Shown here one piece after another: positions 47,834-58,280 of a stretch of DNA of 64,000 nucleotides (positions within the stretch are counted from its first letter, which is position 1; the number at the start of each line of letters is the position of its first letter). The DNA is taken from positions 1-64,000 of the forward strand of contig NZ_BBCC01000007.1 in the NCBI RefSeq assembly GCF_001311845.1, written 5' to 3'. The notes beneath the pieces were generated by a model that was not told where the DNA came from, searched no databases, and worked only from the letters and a program-made list of their open reading frames with translations. Position numbers and translations under genes: made by a program. The DNA is from Desulfosarcina cetonica JCM 12296. GTDB taxonomy: Bacteria; Desulfobacterota; Desulfobacteria; Desulfobacterales; Desulfosarcinaceae.

Positions 47834-48422
47834 ACGTCTAAATTTACTAAATTAGTAGCTGTGCTACGATTGAATTGAGAATATATTCAGCATGTTATTT
47901 TTTATATGTTGCCTCAAAATCAACATCTCCGATACGGCCGTCTCCGCCGAGGGGATTAAGCCAAGGGCTTCGATTTTCGCTTGAATCGTGAGAAGGAAAA
48001 ACGCCATGGTGGCGATCATGTCCACAGCTACCTTCTATGCCTTGGTGATCCTTTTGAAGCTGGCATGTGATAACTGGGTTTGGCAAGTATAACCTGTGTC
48101 ACATAAAACCTAAGTTGGATTACTATAGTTCGGTGGTATGTTCAAACATAAATGGATATGAGTATCACATGACTTTCAAGCAACTCAATTACTTTTTACC
48201 GACACAAATTCCGAATGATCGATCCGATTTTTTTCTTGAATTTCCCGCAAATCGTCTCTTGCTGGCACTTCGATACAAATACGGTGTGATAGCGGTTAGT
48301 GGTCTTAAATACCGCTGGGGTTTGTTCACAATTCAAGCCTCCGGCTTTTCCAGAGGTTAGTGACTTGCTGAAATTAATTGATTTAATTCAGATGCTGAAC
48401 TTTAACAGTAAAGGGGACTATT
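47834..48422. other. 589-bp stretch without a recognisable gene
   Basis: Two short open frames (47,895-48,086 minus; 48,067-48,360 plus) have no family features and poor codon structure. A minus-strand segment around 47,880-48,025 could encode MIATMAFFLLTIQAKIEALG, possibly the end of a decayed mobile-element gene. The stretch also contains one copy of the 25-bp repeat. It looks like a junction scar between two glycosyltransferase blocks. Confidence 0.5.
48324..48348 (+). repeat. second copy of the 25-bp repeat
   Basis: Identical over 25 nt to 39768-39792 (GTTCACAATTCAAGCCTCCG, then GCTTT). The partner arm present at the first copy is only partly retained here (CAGAGGTTAG), so the hairpin is weak. 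Confidence 0.75.
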
Positions 48423-49148
48423 ATGGTACCTGAAATTGATAGGTCTCTATTTGATAGGGATGCTATGTTGCTGTGCGGAGACGAGGCATATGTCTCACAG
48501 TATTTCCGAGTCGGTAAGCAGGCCTGGGATATTATTCAATGGGCACTGTCTACCTCCAAAGGCAGGAACACCCCCAAAGATATCCTTGACCTACCATGTG
48601 GGGCCGGTCGTATTACACGCTGGCTGCGCGCCACATGGCCAGATGCGAGGATATTTGTCAGCGATATTAGCGACGACGAAATGCGTTTTTGCGCTGAGCA
48701 CTTTTCCGGCCTGCCGGTCAAGGCGCATAATGATTTTAGTAAAATCAATATTCCTTCACATGTTGATGTCGTATGGTGTGGCTCTCTGATCACACATATT
48801 GATGCTAAACGAACAAGCCAACTACTGAACTGGTTTATGGAGCAACTGAACCCGGGTGGCGTGCTTATCGCCACAACTCATGGCCGGCAACGGATCAAAT
48901 TGTTGGAAAAAAGTCCATCAGGTTTATCAGCTGATCAGCTCCATAAGGTTTTATCAGATTACCACGAGTATCAGTTCGGCCATCACGCTTATAATATAAA
49001 TAGCCAAGGGTACGGTTTCTCACTGACATCATTACAATGGTTGGCATCTTGGATCGAAAACAGAAAAGATGCGAAGTTAATAGCTTTACAAGAAGCCGCG
49101 TGGGCTGATCGTCAAGATGTGCTCATAGTTCAGAAAACAACTATTTAA
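48423..49148 (+). CDS. class I SAM-dependent methyltransferase
   Basis: 241 residues. Motif I is DILDLPCGAGRITRWL (~52-67), with an acidic loop in RIFVSDISDDEMRF. Post-motif II is VDVVWCGSLITHIDAKR, and motif III is LNPGGVLIATTHG. The gene is bounded by a scar upstream and an A+T-rich GT block downstream. It probably methylates a sugar or a glycan end. No exporter-type coiled coil is present. Confidence 0.83.
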   Translation: MVPEIDRSLFDRDAMLLCGDEAYVSQYFRVGKQAWDIIQWALSTSKGRNTPKDILDLPCGAGRITRWLRATWPDARIFVSDISDDEMRFCAEHFSGLPVKAHNDFSKINIPSHVDVVWCGSLITHIDAKRTSQLLNWFMEQLNPGGVLIATTHGRQRIKLLEKSPSGLSADQLHKVLSDYHEYQFGHHAYNINSQGYGFSLTSLQWLASWIENRKDAKLIALQEAAWADRQDVLIVQKTTI

Positions 49149-49252
49149 ACCTGATATGGTTGAATATTTGTCAACAGAAACACGGATATTTCCCCGAAAG
49201 GGGTGAACTGCTTTTTACGAATCCGTCATGATTTACCGTAGAGAGTTAAATT

Positions 49253-50335
49253 TTGATACTATTTGATGTCATTTATGTTAATTTTAATAGTACTGACTGT
49301 CTTATTAACTCAGTTGGTTCAGTGCTTAAGTTTAAGCATGCCGAGGATTTTTTAAATATTATTGTTGTTGACAATCATTCTACCGATCAAATCCACCGAA
49401 TAAAAGCATTGTATCCAAATATAAAGTTGATTCTTAATCCTAAAAATCGTGGATTTGGTACGGCAGTTAACCAAGCATTAACATGCGGAAGCTCAAAATA
49501 TATCATCTTGCTCAATCCAGACTCTATTGTTCCTAAAGTTTTTATCAAAGATTGCTTATGCTTTATGGAACAAAATGAGCAAGTTGGAATCATGGGACCC
49601 ATGGTTCTTAATGCAAATGGAAGTGTTCAGGGATCAGCTAGGAGTTTTCCCACTCCACTGACATCCTTATTCGGCCGAAACTCTCCAATAACTAAATTGT
49701 ATCCTAATAATTCCATTACTCGCTCGAATATTCTGACTTGGCGAAGTTTCAACAACCAACCCGTCGAAGTCGACTGGGTATCAGGCGCGTGCATGGTTGT
49801 CAGAAGGGCGGCTTTGGAGACTGTCGGCGGGTTTGATGAACGTTTTTTTCTGTATTGGGAAGACACTGATCTTTGTCGTCGAATTAAGAATGCCGGATGG
49901 AAGATCATCTATTTTCCAAAAATCAAGGTTACCCACTTTGTGGGGAAAAGCAGTAAATATGCTCCTTACCATTCAATTTATCAATTTCATAAAAGTTGCT
50001 ATTATCTTTGGTCTAAAAATACAAAATTACCATTGAGTATCCTTCTGCCATTTGCATTCTTATCTCTTATGATAAGAGGTCTTATTGCTGTGCTATATCA
50101 CTACCTCAATTATATTCGATTCAGAATAATAGATAAAAAAGGATACAGTCTTTCATTGAAAAATATTATTTTTAAAATCTATTGTCTATTTGTTATGAAA
50201 AAAGGTAATATAAATGAAAAAAGATTAACATCTGATCAAAAAAAAAGTTTTGCATATAATCACCCGACTTATCGTTGGTGGTGCCCAAGAAAATACGATC
50301 TATTCTGCGGAATTGATGGATGGAAAAGAATATAA
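49253..50335 (+). CDS. GT2 glycosyltransferase, rhamnosyltransferase-like
   Basis: A TTG start at 49253 gives MILFDVIYVNFNSTDCLINS. The core has IIVVDNHSTDQ, LNPKNRGFGTAVNQAL, LLNPDSIVPK, VDWVSGACMVVRRAAL and FFLYWEDTDLCRRIKNAGW, the N-glycosyl/rhamnosyltransferase set. A C-terminal hydrophobic stretch (PLSILLPFAFLSLMIRGLIA) may be membrane-associated. The last ~30 codons, after ~50,240, are read out of frame with the next gene, so the true stop is probably earlier. An A-run indel near 50,240 is likely. The gene is strongly A+T-rich. Confidence 0.83.
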   Translation: MILFDVIYVNFNSTDCLINSVGSVLKFKHAEDFLNIIVVDNHSTDQIHRIKALYPNIKLILNPKNRGFGTAVNQALTCGSSKYIILLNPDSIVPKVFIKDCLCFMEQNEQVGIMGPMVLNANGSVQGSARSFPTPLTSLFGRNSPITKLYPNNSITRSNILTWRSFNNQPVEVDWVSGACMVVRRAALETVGGFDERFFLYWEDTDLCRRIKNAGWKIIYFPKIKVTHFVGKSSKYAPYHSIYQFHKSCYYLWSKNTKLPLSILLPFAFLSLMIRGLIAVLYHYLNYIRFRIIDKKGYSLSLKNIIFKIYCLFVMKKGNINEKRLTSDQKKSFAYNHPTYRWWCPRKYDLFCGIDGWKRI

Positions 50336-51389
50336 CGTTGATGTTTTAAGCGGATCCCAGACCGGACCAGAGGGCAGCCTTATTGAAAATGCAATAAAAC
50401 GCGGCGTTCGGCTCACCATCCAAGATAGCCTTGTTCGTGAAATCAGTCCACTAAAAGACATTGTTGCCTTTTTGCAGCTGTTAAAATTTATACGGTACAA
50501 CCGGTATGACATCGTTCATACTCACAGTTCTAAAGCCGGCATTCTTGGACGTTGGGCTGCATGGTTAAATGGGGTTCCAATAATTGTTCATACAGTGCAT
50601 GGATGGGGATTTCACAGATATCAGCACCCGGTGGTCCGGCAGTTTTATATTCTGGCCGAAAGACTTAGCGCACTTATTACGGACCGATTAATTGCCGTGA
50701 CGAAAAAAGATATTGAAAAGGGTGTTGCGGCGGGTATCGGCGTGAGAAAACAATATGCATTGATTCGCAGTGGCATCGATTTGAAACAGTTTTCCGTTAA
50801 TGATTCTCGAAAAGCAGCGATTCGGGCCGAATTAGGGATTCCTGAAAATGCGATCGTAATTGGTACGGTTACGCGGCTATCTGTTCAAAAGGCACCCCAT
50901 GTTTTTATTGAAACGGCGGCAATCGTCAACGAACGATCTCCGGATACATTCTTTGTCATCGTCGGTGGAGGGCCCTTGCAAGATGAGCTTGAGCGGTTGG
51001 CTGAAAAATTAGGTATTAGCGGGCGGGTTTTATTTACAGGGATCAGAGATGACGTTCAGGATGTGTTGCATGCTTTTGATATTTTCATGCTGACCTCTCT
51101 CTGGGAAGGCTTGCCTAGAGTTATTCCTCAGGCGATTGCCTCCGGGGTGCCCGTAATTGCCAGCCGGGTAGATGGCAATGCAGAAATTATTAACCATAAT
51201 GAGAACGGTTTACTTGTGGAGCCAAGAGATGCCAATGGTTTTGCGGAAGATGCCATAGATCTGATCAATAATAGAGAAAAAGCCCTTCGGATACGGAATA
51301 ATGCGACGAAGAATATTGGCGAATACAATGTTCATAAAATGGTCGGAAATATAGAAGATCTCTATAAACTCGAGTTCTCGAAAAAATAG
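50250..51389 (+). CDS. GT4 family glycosyltransferase
   Basis: 379 residues with a TTG start as read. IIKKKVLHIITRLIVGGAQE is the expected family start, so a missing base in the A run near 50,240 may hide an upstream ATG. The GT-B fold has HTHSSKAGILGRWAAW, IRSGIDLKQF, IGTVTRLSVQKAPHVFIE, VGGGPLQDEL, and SLWEGLPRVIPQAIASGVPV (E-x7-E). It transfers sugar from a nucleotide donor in the cytosol with retention. Confidence 0.9.
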   Translation: MHIITRLIVGGAQENTIYSAELMDGKEYNVDVLSGSQTGPEGSLIENAIKRGVRLTIQDSLVREISPLKDIVAFLQLLKFIRYNRYDIVHTHSSKAGILGRWAAWLNGVPIIVHTVHGWGFHRYQHPVVRQFYILAERLSALITDRLIAVTKKDIEKGVAAGIGVRKQYALIRSGIDLKQFSVNDSRKAAIRAELGIPENAIVIGTVTRLSVQKAPHVFIETAAIVNERSPDTFFVIVGGGPLQDELERLAEKLGISGRVLFTGIRDDVQDVLHAFDIFMLTSLWEGLPRVIPQAIASGVPVIASRVDGNAEIINHNENGLLVEPRDANGFAEDAIDLINNREKALRIRNNATKNIGEYNVHKMVGNIEDLYKLEFSKK

Positions 51390-51423
51390 TACGGAACATT
51401 CTGTCGGTTTTGTTTGACAAAGG

Positions 51424-52272
51424 ATGCTGAATATTAAAAAGACTTATGCTCAATCAATGAAAAATTCTTCGGTTCCTGTTTCGGTGATCATCCCTTGTTA
51501 TAAATGCCAAACCACACTGCGCAGGGCATTGGTATCCATCGAGCGACAAAGTTTACAACCCGCTGAAATTATAGTAGTTGATGATGGGAATACACTTGAA
51601 GTCAGACAGCAAATAGTAACAATCTGTACGGAAAGTTCGTTGGCCGATAAAATATTCCTTATTCATTTAGCACCAAGAAGTGGACCCGCTGAAGCCAGAA
51701 ATGCCGCTTGGAATGAAGCTTCGAATAAGTTTATCGCTTTCTTGGATGCTGATGATGATTGGCACCCAAACAAAATTGAGATTCAGTACCGTTTTATGAC
51801 GAGCCATCCAGAAATCTCAATATCTGCTCATCAAATTAAAAAACATAAATCAAATGATCAGATTGTTTCATCCGTTAATCGAGCCACTGCTCGTCAAGTG
51901 ACTTTTCCCAGAAAGCTAATCATCAATGAATTTAGCACGCCAACGGTAATGCTGAAAAAGTCGATACCTATACGTTTTGATTCTGGCAAAATGCACTCGG
52001 AAGATTATTTCCTGTGGCTGGAAATTTTGCGTAACGGATATAAAGGCGCTTATATATCGATGACGCTTGCCTATACCTATAAATCTTTTTATGGGGAAGG
52101 AGGGTTAAGCAAGGATCTATGGCAAATGGAAAAAGGGGAAATCGATACCTATATAAAGTTATACAAAAAAAGGTATATTCCTTTCCTCATTCTCAACGCT
52201 CTCCTCATCCTGTCAATTGCAAAATATCTTCGGCGAGTTATTGTCGTCAAGTTGGACTTATCCAGGCATTGA
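51424..52272 (+). CDS. GT2 glycosyltransferase with C-terminal hydrophobic tail
   Basis: 282 residues. VPVSVIIPCYKCQTTLRRAL, IIVVDDGNTLE, AFLDADDDWHPNKI (DxD) and SEDYFLWLEILRNG are standard GT-A landmarks. The last 35 residues (KRYIPFLILNALLILSIAKY) form a probable membrane helix with a basic tail. It ends directly against the Wzx gene. The donor sugar is unknown. Confidence 0.87.
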   Translation: MLNIKKTYAQSMKNSSVPVSVIIPCYKCQTTLRRALVSIERQSLQPAEIIVVDDGNTLEVRQQIVTICTESSLADKIFLIHLAPRSGPAEARNAAWNEASNKFIAFLDADDDWHPNKIEIQYRFMTSHPEISISAHQIKKHKSNDQIVSSVNRATARQVTFPRKLIINEFSTPTVMLKKSIPIRFDSGKMHSEDYFLWLEILRNGYKGAYISMTLAYTYKSFYGEGGLSKDLWQMEKGEIDTYIKLYKKRYIPFLILNALLILSIAKYLRRVIVVKLDLSRH

Positions 52273-53579
52273 TTGCCAAATCCAAATAGGCGCGAAGTCC
52301 ACTTGAAAGCCTTCAAAAATATATCTTTCCTTTGGGCAAGCAGCATCAGTGGTGGAGGCCTCGTATTCATTGCGCAAATCCTTTTTGCGAGGCTTCTCAC
52401 ACCTTTTGATTTTGGAATATTATCAACATCACTGGTGTCGGTCACTATGCTCAGTCCCATAGCAGGCTTCGGTATCGGTCCCTTCTGGTTAAAAGTATTC
52501 GGCTTAGAAGGATGGCAGGGCAAACGCTGGTTGATTCCTTCCTTACAATTTGTCTGCATTTCAAGCTTGATGGCTGTTATTATCCTCTATTTTTACTCAC
52601 GCACGGATACCTATTCAGGCAAGAATTCGATTATTTTATGGTTACTGCCTTTAATCTTCGCCTTTGTCATCATCGAACTGGTAACAGCCAGATTACAGCT
52701 GGAGGAGCGGTATACGGCGTTGAGCTTGTGGCAGATGATTCCCCAGGCCGGACGTTTGGTGGTCGCACTGGCGGCGATATTTTTCTCGGGGGAATTATAC
52801 CTAATTGGTGCAGGATTCTTTATCCTCGCATTGGTCATCATCTTCATTGGACTTCCATTTATCATCGGGATGGTAAATAGCAACATGGTACTGGCTGGCC
52901 ACGATCGGTCCTTAGCCGAATCGGTAATAGTTTCACCAACAATACCGGATGTCTTCCATGAGGCCTGGCCATTTGCTATCGCAGGATTTTCATTTCTGAT
53001 TTATTTTCAAAGCGATTTAATCCTACTCAGGTGGATGCGAGGTGCGGAAGCGGCAGGCCAGTACAATGCCGCCTATACGATCATGGTGGCCGTCTATATG
53101 CTTCCCAGTGTTGTTTATCAGAAATATCTTCTGCCCAAGCAACATCGCTGGGCAGAACACGATCGCGAACGTTTTATCACCGTGTATCGATTCGGTTGTG
53201 GCGTCATGCTAATAACCGGATTGATCGTCATGGCTGTTCTTTTAGCTTCTTCTCTCTGGGCCGTACCGCTCGTTTTCGGCAACGCCTATTTTATAGCCGG
53301 CCGGATTCTTTTATTATTATCCATTTGCGTGCCCGTGCATTTTTTGGCCACCAGTGTCGGCGGAACCCTGGTAACCCAGAACCATATGCGCCATAAAGTC
53401 CGTTATATGGCATTGCCGCCGTTGTGAATATCATCCTGAACATCTTGCTCATTCCTGTCTTCTCGTATTATGGCGCAGCGGCCGCAACGGTCGTCAGTGA
53501 GACCTTGATACTGGCTATCTACCTGGTGGCCGTCAAAAAAGGGTGTTTGGAGCTGATGCCTGGCGAGGCTGGACATTGA
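52273..53579 (+). CDS. wzx: Wzx-like polysaccharide flippase (one frameshift)
   Basis: About 435 residues with 11-12 membrane helices. The first is FLWASSISGGGLVFIAQILF then ARLLTPFDFGILS, the MOP/Wzx opening. The frame breaks near 53,410; one added G gives YMGIAAVVNIILNILLIPVF and a last helix ending at 53579. As read, it starts at TTG 52273 immediately after the previous stop. The locus therefore has both an ABC exporter and a flippase, implying two lipid-linked products or a mosaic of two systems. No Wzy polymerase is visible in the window. Confidence 0.85.
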
Positions 53580-53597
53580 GATTCAGACCATTCCATC

Positions 53598-54995
53598 ATG
53601 AAGATGAAAAGTAACGTCGTAACGTCGATCGTCGATCATGGGCTTTGTGTTGGCTGCGGGATATGCGCGGGTTGCTGCCCTTCCAGTAATCTGACAATGC
53701 AGTGGCTGCAAAACGGTGATCTGGCTCCCTCAGTAACGGGTGCGTGTCCCTCACAATGCAGAGTCTGCCTTGATGTGTGTCCATTCGGAGAGCACAGTGC
53801 CAGTGAAGACCGGTTGGCGAAATCAATGTTTGAAAATGTCAGCGGTATCACCAACGATAAGGAAATCGGTTATATTCTAAAATCCTATGTTGGATATTCC
53901 CGTGTTAAAAAGCAGCGAGAAAGTGGCTCCTCCGGCGGCATCGCGACATGGCTGCTAAAATCACTACTTGAAACAGGTGACGTCGATGCTTGTATTTGCG
54001 TCGCGTCTTCTGAAAGTGATGATCGCCTGTTTGCATATCAACCGGTGGACAATGCTCAAACGCTGAAGCGTACCGCTGGTTCGCGGTATTATCCGGTAGA
54101 CATGGCCAGCATTCTTGCCATCCTGAATGCGCGTGATGTTGAACGCCGCTACGCAATTATCGGTTTGCCTTGTTTCCTCAAAGGCTTGCGCCTGGCGATG
54201 GAACGTTTTCCGCGCTTGCAACGGCGTATAATTTATACGATAGGCTTGGCCTGTGGTCATCTGCCGAACCGCTTTTATACCGAATATCTCACCCGTCTTT
54301 CTGGACTGAATCCAGCCGATGTGGTTTCTGTGCAGTATCGGCTCAAGACAGGGACGACGCGAGCCGGCAACTATCGTTTTCAGGCGGTTGCAAAAAGCGG
54401 TCGGAAGGGGTGGGCCATCCCCTTTTCGAAAATCAATGCCATATGGCAGGATGGCTTCTTTATGTTGAATGCCTGCAACTACTGCGATGACATTTTTGCT
54501 GAAGTCGCCGATATCGCTTTAATGGACGCCTGGTTGCCGGAGTACGAGTGTGATCCCAACGGCCACTCGCTGATCGTGGTCAGAAACCCGGATCTTTGTA
54601 CGGTGCTTGAAAAGGGCCACGAAAATGGCACATGCCGTCTCAAAGCGATTTCCAAGGATAAAATTCTTGAGAGTCAGCAGAGCGTTATCGAAGATAAACG
54701 CAAGATGATCACCGGCCGGCTGTATCGCGCCACGATCAAATCCATAAGCGTCCCAACAAAGCGTGCCATTCCAAACGGGCAGGTTTACCGCAAACACAAA
54801 CGGCGGATCGAGGCACGGTTCAAGGTCCAGTATCGAAGCAAGATGTACTGGTACCTTAATCGACATCGAGATTTAAAAGCATTTCAACGTAAATTTATGT
54901 TCACCACCCTGCCTTTTGTCCTTCACCGGGTCTCGGGCAGAGTTCGACGGGTGTTGCGCAACCCCTCAAAGCTGATGACCTTATTAAGAAGATGA
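53598..54995 (+). CDS. FrhB/FdhB-like iron-sulfur protein of pyruvylation loci
   Basis: 465 residues. N-terminal 4Fe-4S sites are CVGCGICAGCCP and CRVCLDVCPFGEH. A central F420-dehydrogenase-beta domain (ESGSSGGIATWLLKSLLETG; IIGLPCFLKGLRLA; CNYCDDIFAEVADIALMDAW) and a basic C-terminal tail follow. This type is regularly paired with polysaccharide pyruvyl transferases, as it is here, 4 bp upstream. Its biochemical role is not established; a flavin-dependent redox step on the sugar or pyruvyl donor is often assumed. Confidence 0.85.
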   Translation: MKMKSNVVTSIVDHGLCVGCGICAGCCPSSNLTMQWLQNGDLAPSVTGACPSQCRVCLDVCPFGEHSASEDRLAKSMFENVSGITNDKEIGYILKSYVGYSRVKKQRESGSSGGIATWLLKSLLETGDVDACICVASSESDDRLFAYQPVDNAQTLKRTAGSRYYPVDMASILAILNARDVERRYAIIGLPCFLKGLRLAMERFPRLQRRIIYTIGLACGHLPNRFYTEYLTRLSGLNPADVVSVQYRLKTGTTRAGNYRFQAVAKSGRKGWAIPFSKINAIWQDGFFMLNACNYCDDIFAEVADIALMDAWLPEYECDPNGHSLIVVRNPDLCTVLEKGHENGTCRLKAISKDKILESQQSVIEDKRKMITGRLYRATIKSISVPTKRAIPNGQVYRKHKRRIEARFKVQYRSKMYWYLNRHRDLKAFQRKFMFTTLPFVLHRVSGRVRRVLRNPSKLMTLLRR

Positions 54996-54999
54996 AGAA

Positions 55000-56240
55000 A
55001 TGATACGGTTTTATTTCACAGGCCAGCGATCCTTTGCCAATCGCGGGTGCGAAGCAATCGTTCGCAGCACGGTGGGCCTGTTGCATCAGGCGTTTGAATC
55101 GGTGCAGATACTGATTCCGAGCGACAATCAGACTCGTGACAGCGCACAGTGGCCGGACGCAGCGGGAAAAGGCGTTCGATTTGTTCCGGCCTATTTCCCG
55201 TTCTGGTCACGCTACTGGGTTAATCTGCAGCGGCTGCCGTTCGCTTTCCTGAAAAAGGCGGGCTGGCCGTTTATAATACCTCGCAGCATTCGGCAAACGT
55301 TTTCTCAGATTGACGCCGTGCTTTCAGTAGGAGGCGACAATTATTCCCTGGACTATCGTTTGCCCTCCCCGTTATTGGGCCTCGACCAAATGGCGATGGA
55401 TACCGGCAAGCCGGTGGCCTGTGGGGGGCTTCCGTTGGCCCCTTTGAAGCCGAACCTGATTTTGTACCGGTCATTCAAAAACATTTGGCACGAATGCGTC
55501 TGATTGCGGTAAGGGAATCGGTATCTGAATTCTATCTTGGCGATACGCTAGGACTAAAGAATGTCCTTCGCATGGTTGATCCTGCATTTACCCTTGTACC
55601 GGAAAAAACCGACCTTCGACCATTCTGGCCTGACAAAACCGATTCAGGACTGTTGGGTCTGAATATCAGTCCGTTGCTTGAACGGTATCGTAAAGGCCAG
55701 GACGATCTGATCTATGAGATAGCGCATTTTATCAAATTCGTAGTGAACACTCTGGATCTGTCTATTCTTCTCGTGCCGCACGTAATCGAATCGGATGGCT
55801 CGACCAGAAACGACGATGCCGCGTATATGCAGGCCGTGTTGCAGCAGACTGGGACTATGCATGGCCGGGTAAAAATGATGGATCCACGGCTCAATGCGGC
55901 CCAAATAAAATATGTGGTGGGGCATTGCCGCTACTTTATCGGTGCGCGAACCCACTCGACCATCGCGGCACTGAGCAGTGGTGTGCCGACGATTTCAATC
56001 GCCTACAGTATCAAGGCCAAGGGGATCAACAAGGACCTTTTTGGTCACTTGGACTACGTTCTGGAAACGCCGCAATTAAGTGCCGCATCGTTACAGGACA
56101 GGATGAAATTGATGATCGCCGGAGAAAGTTCAATAAAGTCGCATTTGGAGCGGAAAATGGGAACTGTGCATCGGCAAATAGAAACGGGGGTACACCGTTT
56201 GAAAGAAATGATTCACAGTACAGAAAGCGCTGAGAACTGA
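55000..56240 (+). CDS. polysaccharide pyruvyl transferase (one frameshift)
   Basis: Domain PF04230-like. MIRFYFTGQRSFANRGCEAI and LSVGGDNYSLDY open the N-terminal half. Near 55,421 one added C gives VALWGASVGPFEAEPDFVPV and joins LARMRLIAVRES. The C-terminal half has LLVPHVIES, RYFIGARTHSTIAALSSGVP (the donor-site GARxH motif) and SIAYSIKAKG. Repaired length is ~413 residues. It adds ketal-pyruvate from PEP to a sugar, giving the glycan negative charge. Confidence 0.88.
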
Positions 56241-56242
56241 TT

Positions 56243-58175
56243 ATGTGCGGGGTTGTGGGCTACTATTGTCAGCAGGAAAACGGCGACATGCGATCGTGGA
56301 TGCCGACCGCCCTGGATCGACTTCTTCCAAGGGGGCCTGATGACGGTGGGTCCTATTTTGATATGGAAGGCCGGCTCGGGCTCGGACACCGCAGACTGTC
56401 CATTATCGATTTGAGTCAGGCCGGACATCAACCCATGCAGAGTGCCGATGGGGATGCATGGATTGTTTACAATGGAGAGATATATAACTTTCAAGCGATT
56501 CGCAAGCAACTTTATAAACTGGATTACCAATTTAATAGCGACAGCGATACGGAAGTTATTCTGGCGGCCTATCGGCAATGGGGCGCGGCATGCCTGGATC
56601 GCTTTGTGGGGATGTTTGCCTTTGCAATTTGGGAGCATTCCAGGCAGAGGCTTTTCTTGGCCCGTGACCGTTTGGGAATCAAGCCGCTTTATTATTTTTT
56701 CGACGGACACATTCTGATCTTCGGATCCGAGCTGAAGGCGCTGATGGCGTTCCCTCAATTCCCGCGCGTGGTGGACCCGGATTCCTTTCAATTGTATCTT
56801 CATTATCAAGTATATCCCGGCCCCCAGAACTGTCTTTAAACAGACTTTTAAATTGGAACCCGGGCACTGCTTGTTTTTTGATGGAAAGATCTTAAAAAAA
56901 GAGCGATGGTGGAACCTGCCACAAAACGAAACCGACGCCTACATCTCAACACAGTGGTCTGAAAGTGAAGCGCTGTCAGCACTCGATGAGGTGCTGACCC
57001 AATCTGTGACTGATCGTCTGATCAGTGATGTCCCTTTAGGGGCATTACTCAGCGGTGGCGTGGATTCTTCCGTCGTTGTTGCCCTGATGCAAAAGGTCAA
57101 CCGCTCACCGGTACGAACCTTCAGTATTGGTTTCGGAGAAAAAGGGTATAATGAAGCGCCGTGGGCCAAAAGAATCGCAAACCACTTGGGCACCAATCAT
57201 ACAGAGCTTTATGTGTCATCTAAAGATGCCCTGAAAGTCGTCCCGACACTTCCTGAAATCTATGATGAGCCATTTGCCGATTCATCTGCGATCCCAACCT
57301 TTCTGGTCAGCCGATTAACCCGCTCGGCCGTTACCGTGGCCTTGTCCGGAGATGGAGGCGACGAGCAGTTCGCCGGCTATGTCCGGTACTGGATGACCGA
57401 ATCCATGGCACGATGGATGAAACCAATACCAATCGGCTTAAGGCGATCGATTAAACGGCTACTTGACAATATTCCGGCAAACTTGCTCCACCATACCTAT
57501 TCAAGTGTCCGCGACCGACTCCCTCAGCAGCTACAAGTTGAAAACTTTCAGGATAAATGGGGTAAGCTGGTCAGTCAGTTAAGCGAAACCGAATTGGCCG
57601 AATTGTATCGGCTGACCGTGTGCATATGGTCGAAAAAAGACGTCCAGCACCTAACCGGCGGGAACATTCCTGACAGCACATACGAACATATCTTCAATGA
57701 GACAGACAAGCTTAAACCGATAGTAAGATTGATGCGCGTGGATCAGCACACTTATTTGCCCGACGCCATGCTGACCAAGGTTGACCGCGCAAGCATGGCC
57801 GCCAGTTTGGAGATAAGGGTTCCTCTTTTAGATCATCGAGTCGTTGCCTTTACTGCTCGGCTTCCAAGTCATTTCAAATTTCGGAACGGAAAAGGGAAAT
57901 ATTTGCTCCGTAAATTACTGACGCGCTACATTCCGCGTGAGATGGTTGAACGTCCGAAGATGGGGTTTGGCGTTCCCATCGCGCTTTGGCTAAGGACTGA
58001 ACTGAAAGAACTGATCGCGGACTACCTGTCTCCCGCACATCTGCATCGGGAGGGCCGCCTCAACCCGACCTTCGTAAACGATGTGCTGCAACAGCACATG
58101 CGCGGGGCGAGCAACCACCAGCATCGGTTATGGACAATACTGATGTGGGAGATGTGGCGGGAACGTTGGCTATAG
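56243..58175 (+). CDS. asnB: glutamine-hydrolysing asparagine synthetase-like protein (one frameshift)
   Basis: The nucleophile Cys-2 is in MCGVVGYY. Further class II amidotransferase motifs are LLPRGPDDGGSY, LGHRRLSIIDLS, YNGEIYNF and SDTEVILAA. The frame breaks near 56,815; one added base gives YIPAPRTVFKQTFKLEPGHC. The synthetase half has PLGALLSGGVDSSVV, ALSGDGGDEQFAGY and KVDRASMAASLEIRVPLLDH. Repaired length is ~644 residues. AsnB homologues in polysaccharide loci often amidate uronic acids, so a hexuronamide is a possible product. Confidence 0.9.
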
Positions 58176-58280
58176 TCTGGTGGCGCTTCCTTGCGAATAA
58201 TCTCTCAATTGCCATCCCAAAGCTTTTAAGCTATTGAACCGTTAACAACGCAACAAATAGATCAAGACGATTGGAGCAAT

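Noticed and set aside
47895-48360. Two short open frames between glycosyltransferase blocks
   Set aside because: No start signals, no family similarity and no coupling to neighbours; treated as scar sequence.
50240-50335. Last ~30 codons of the GT2 frame starting at 49253
   Set aside because: They are the out-of-frame reading of the GT4 start and probably follow a lost base in the A run.
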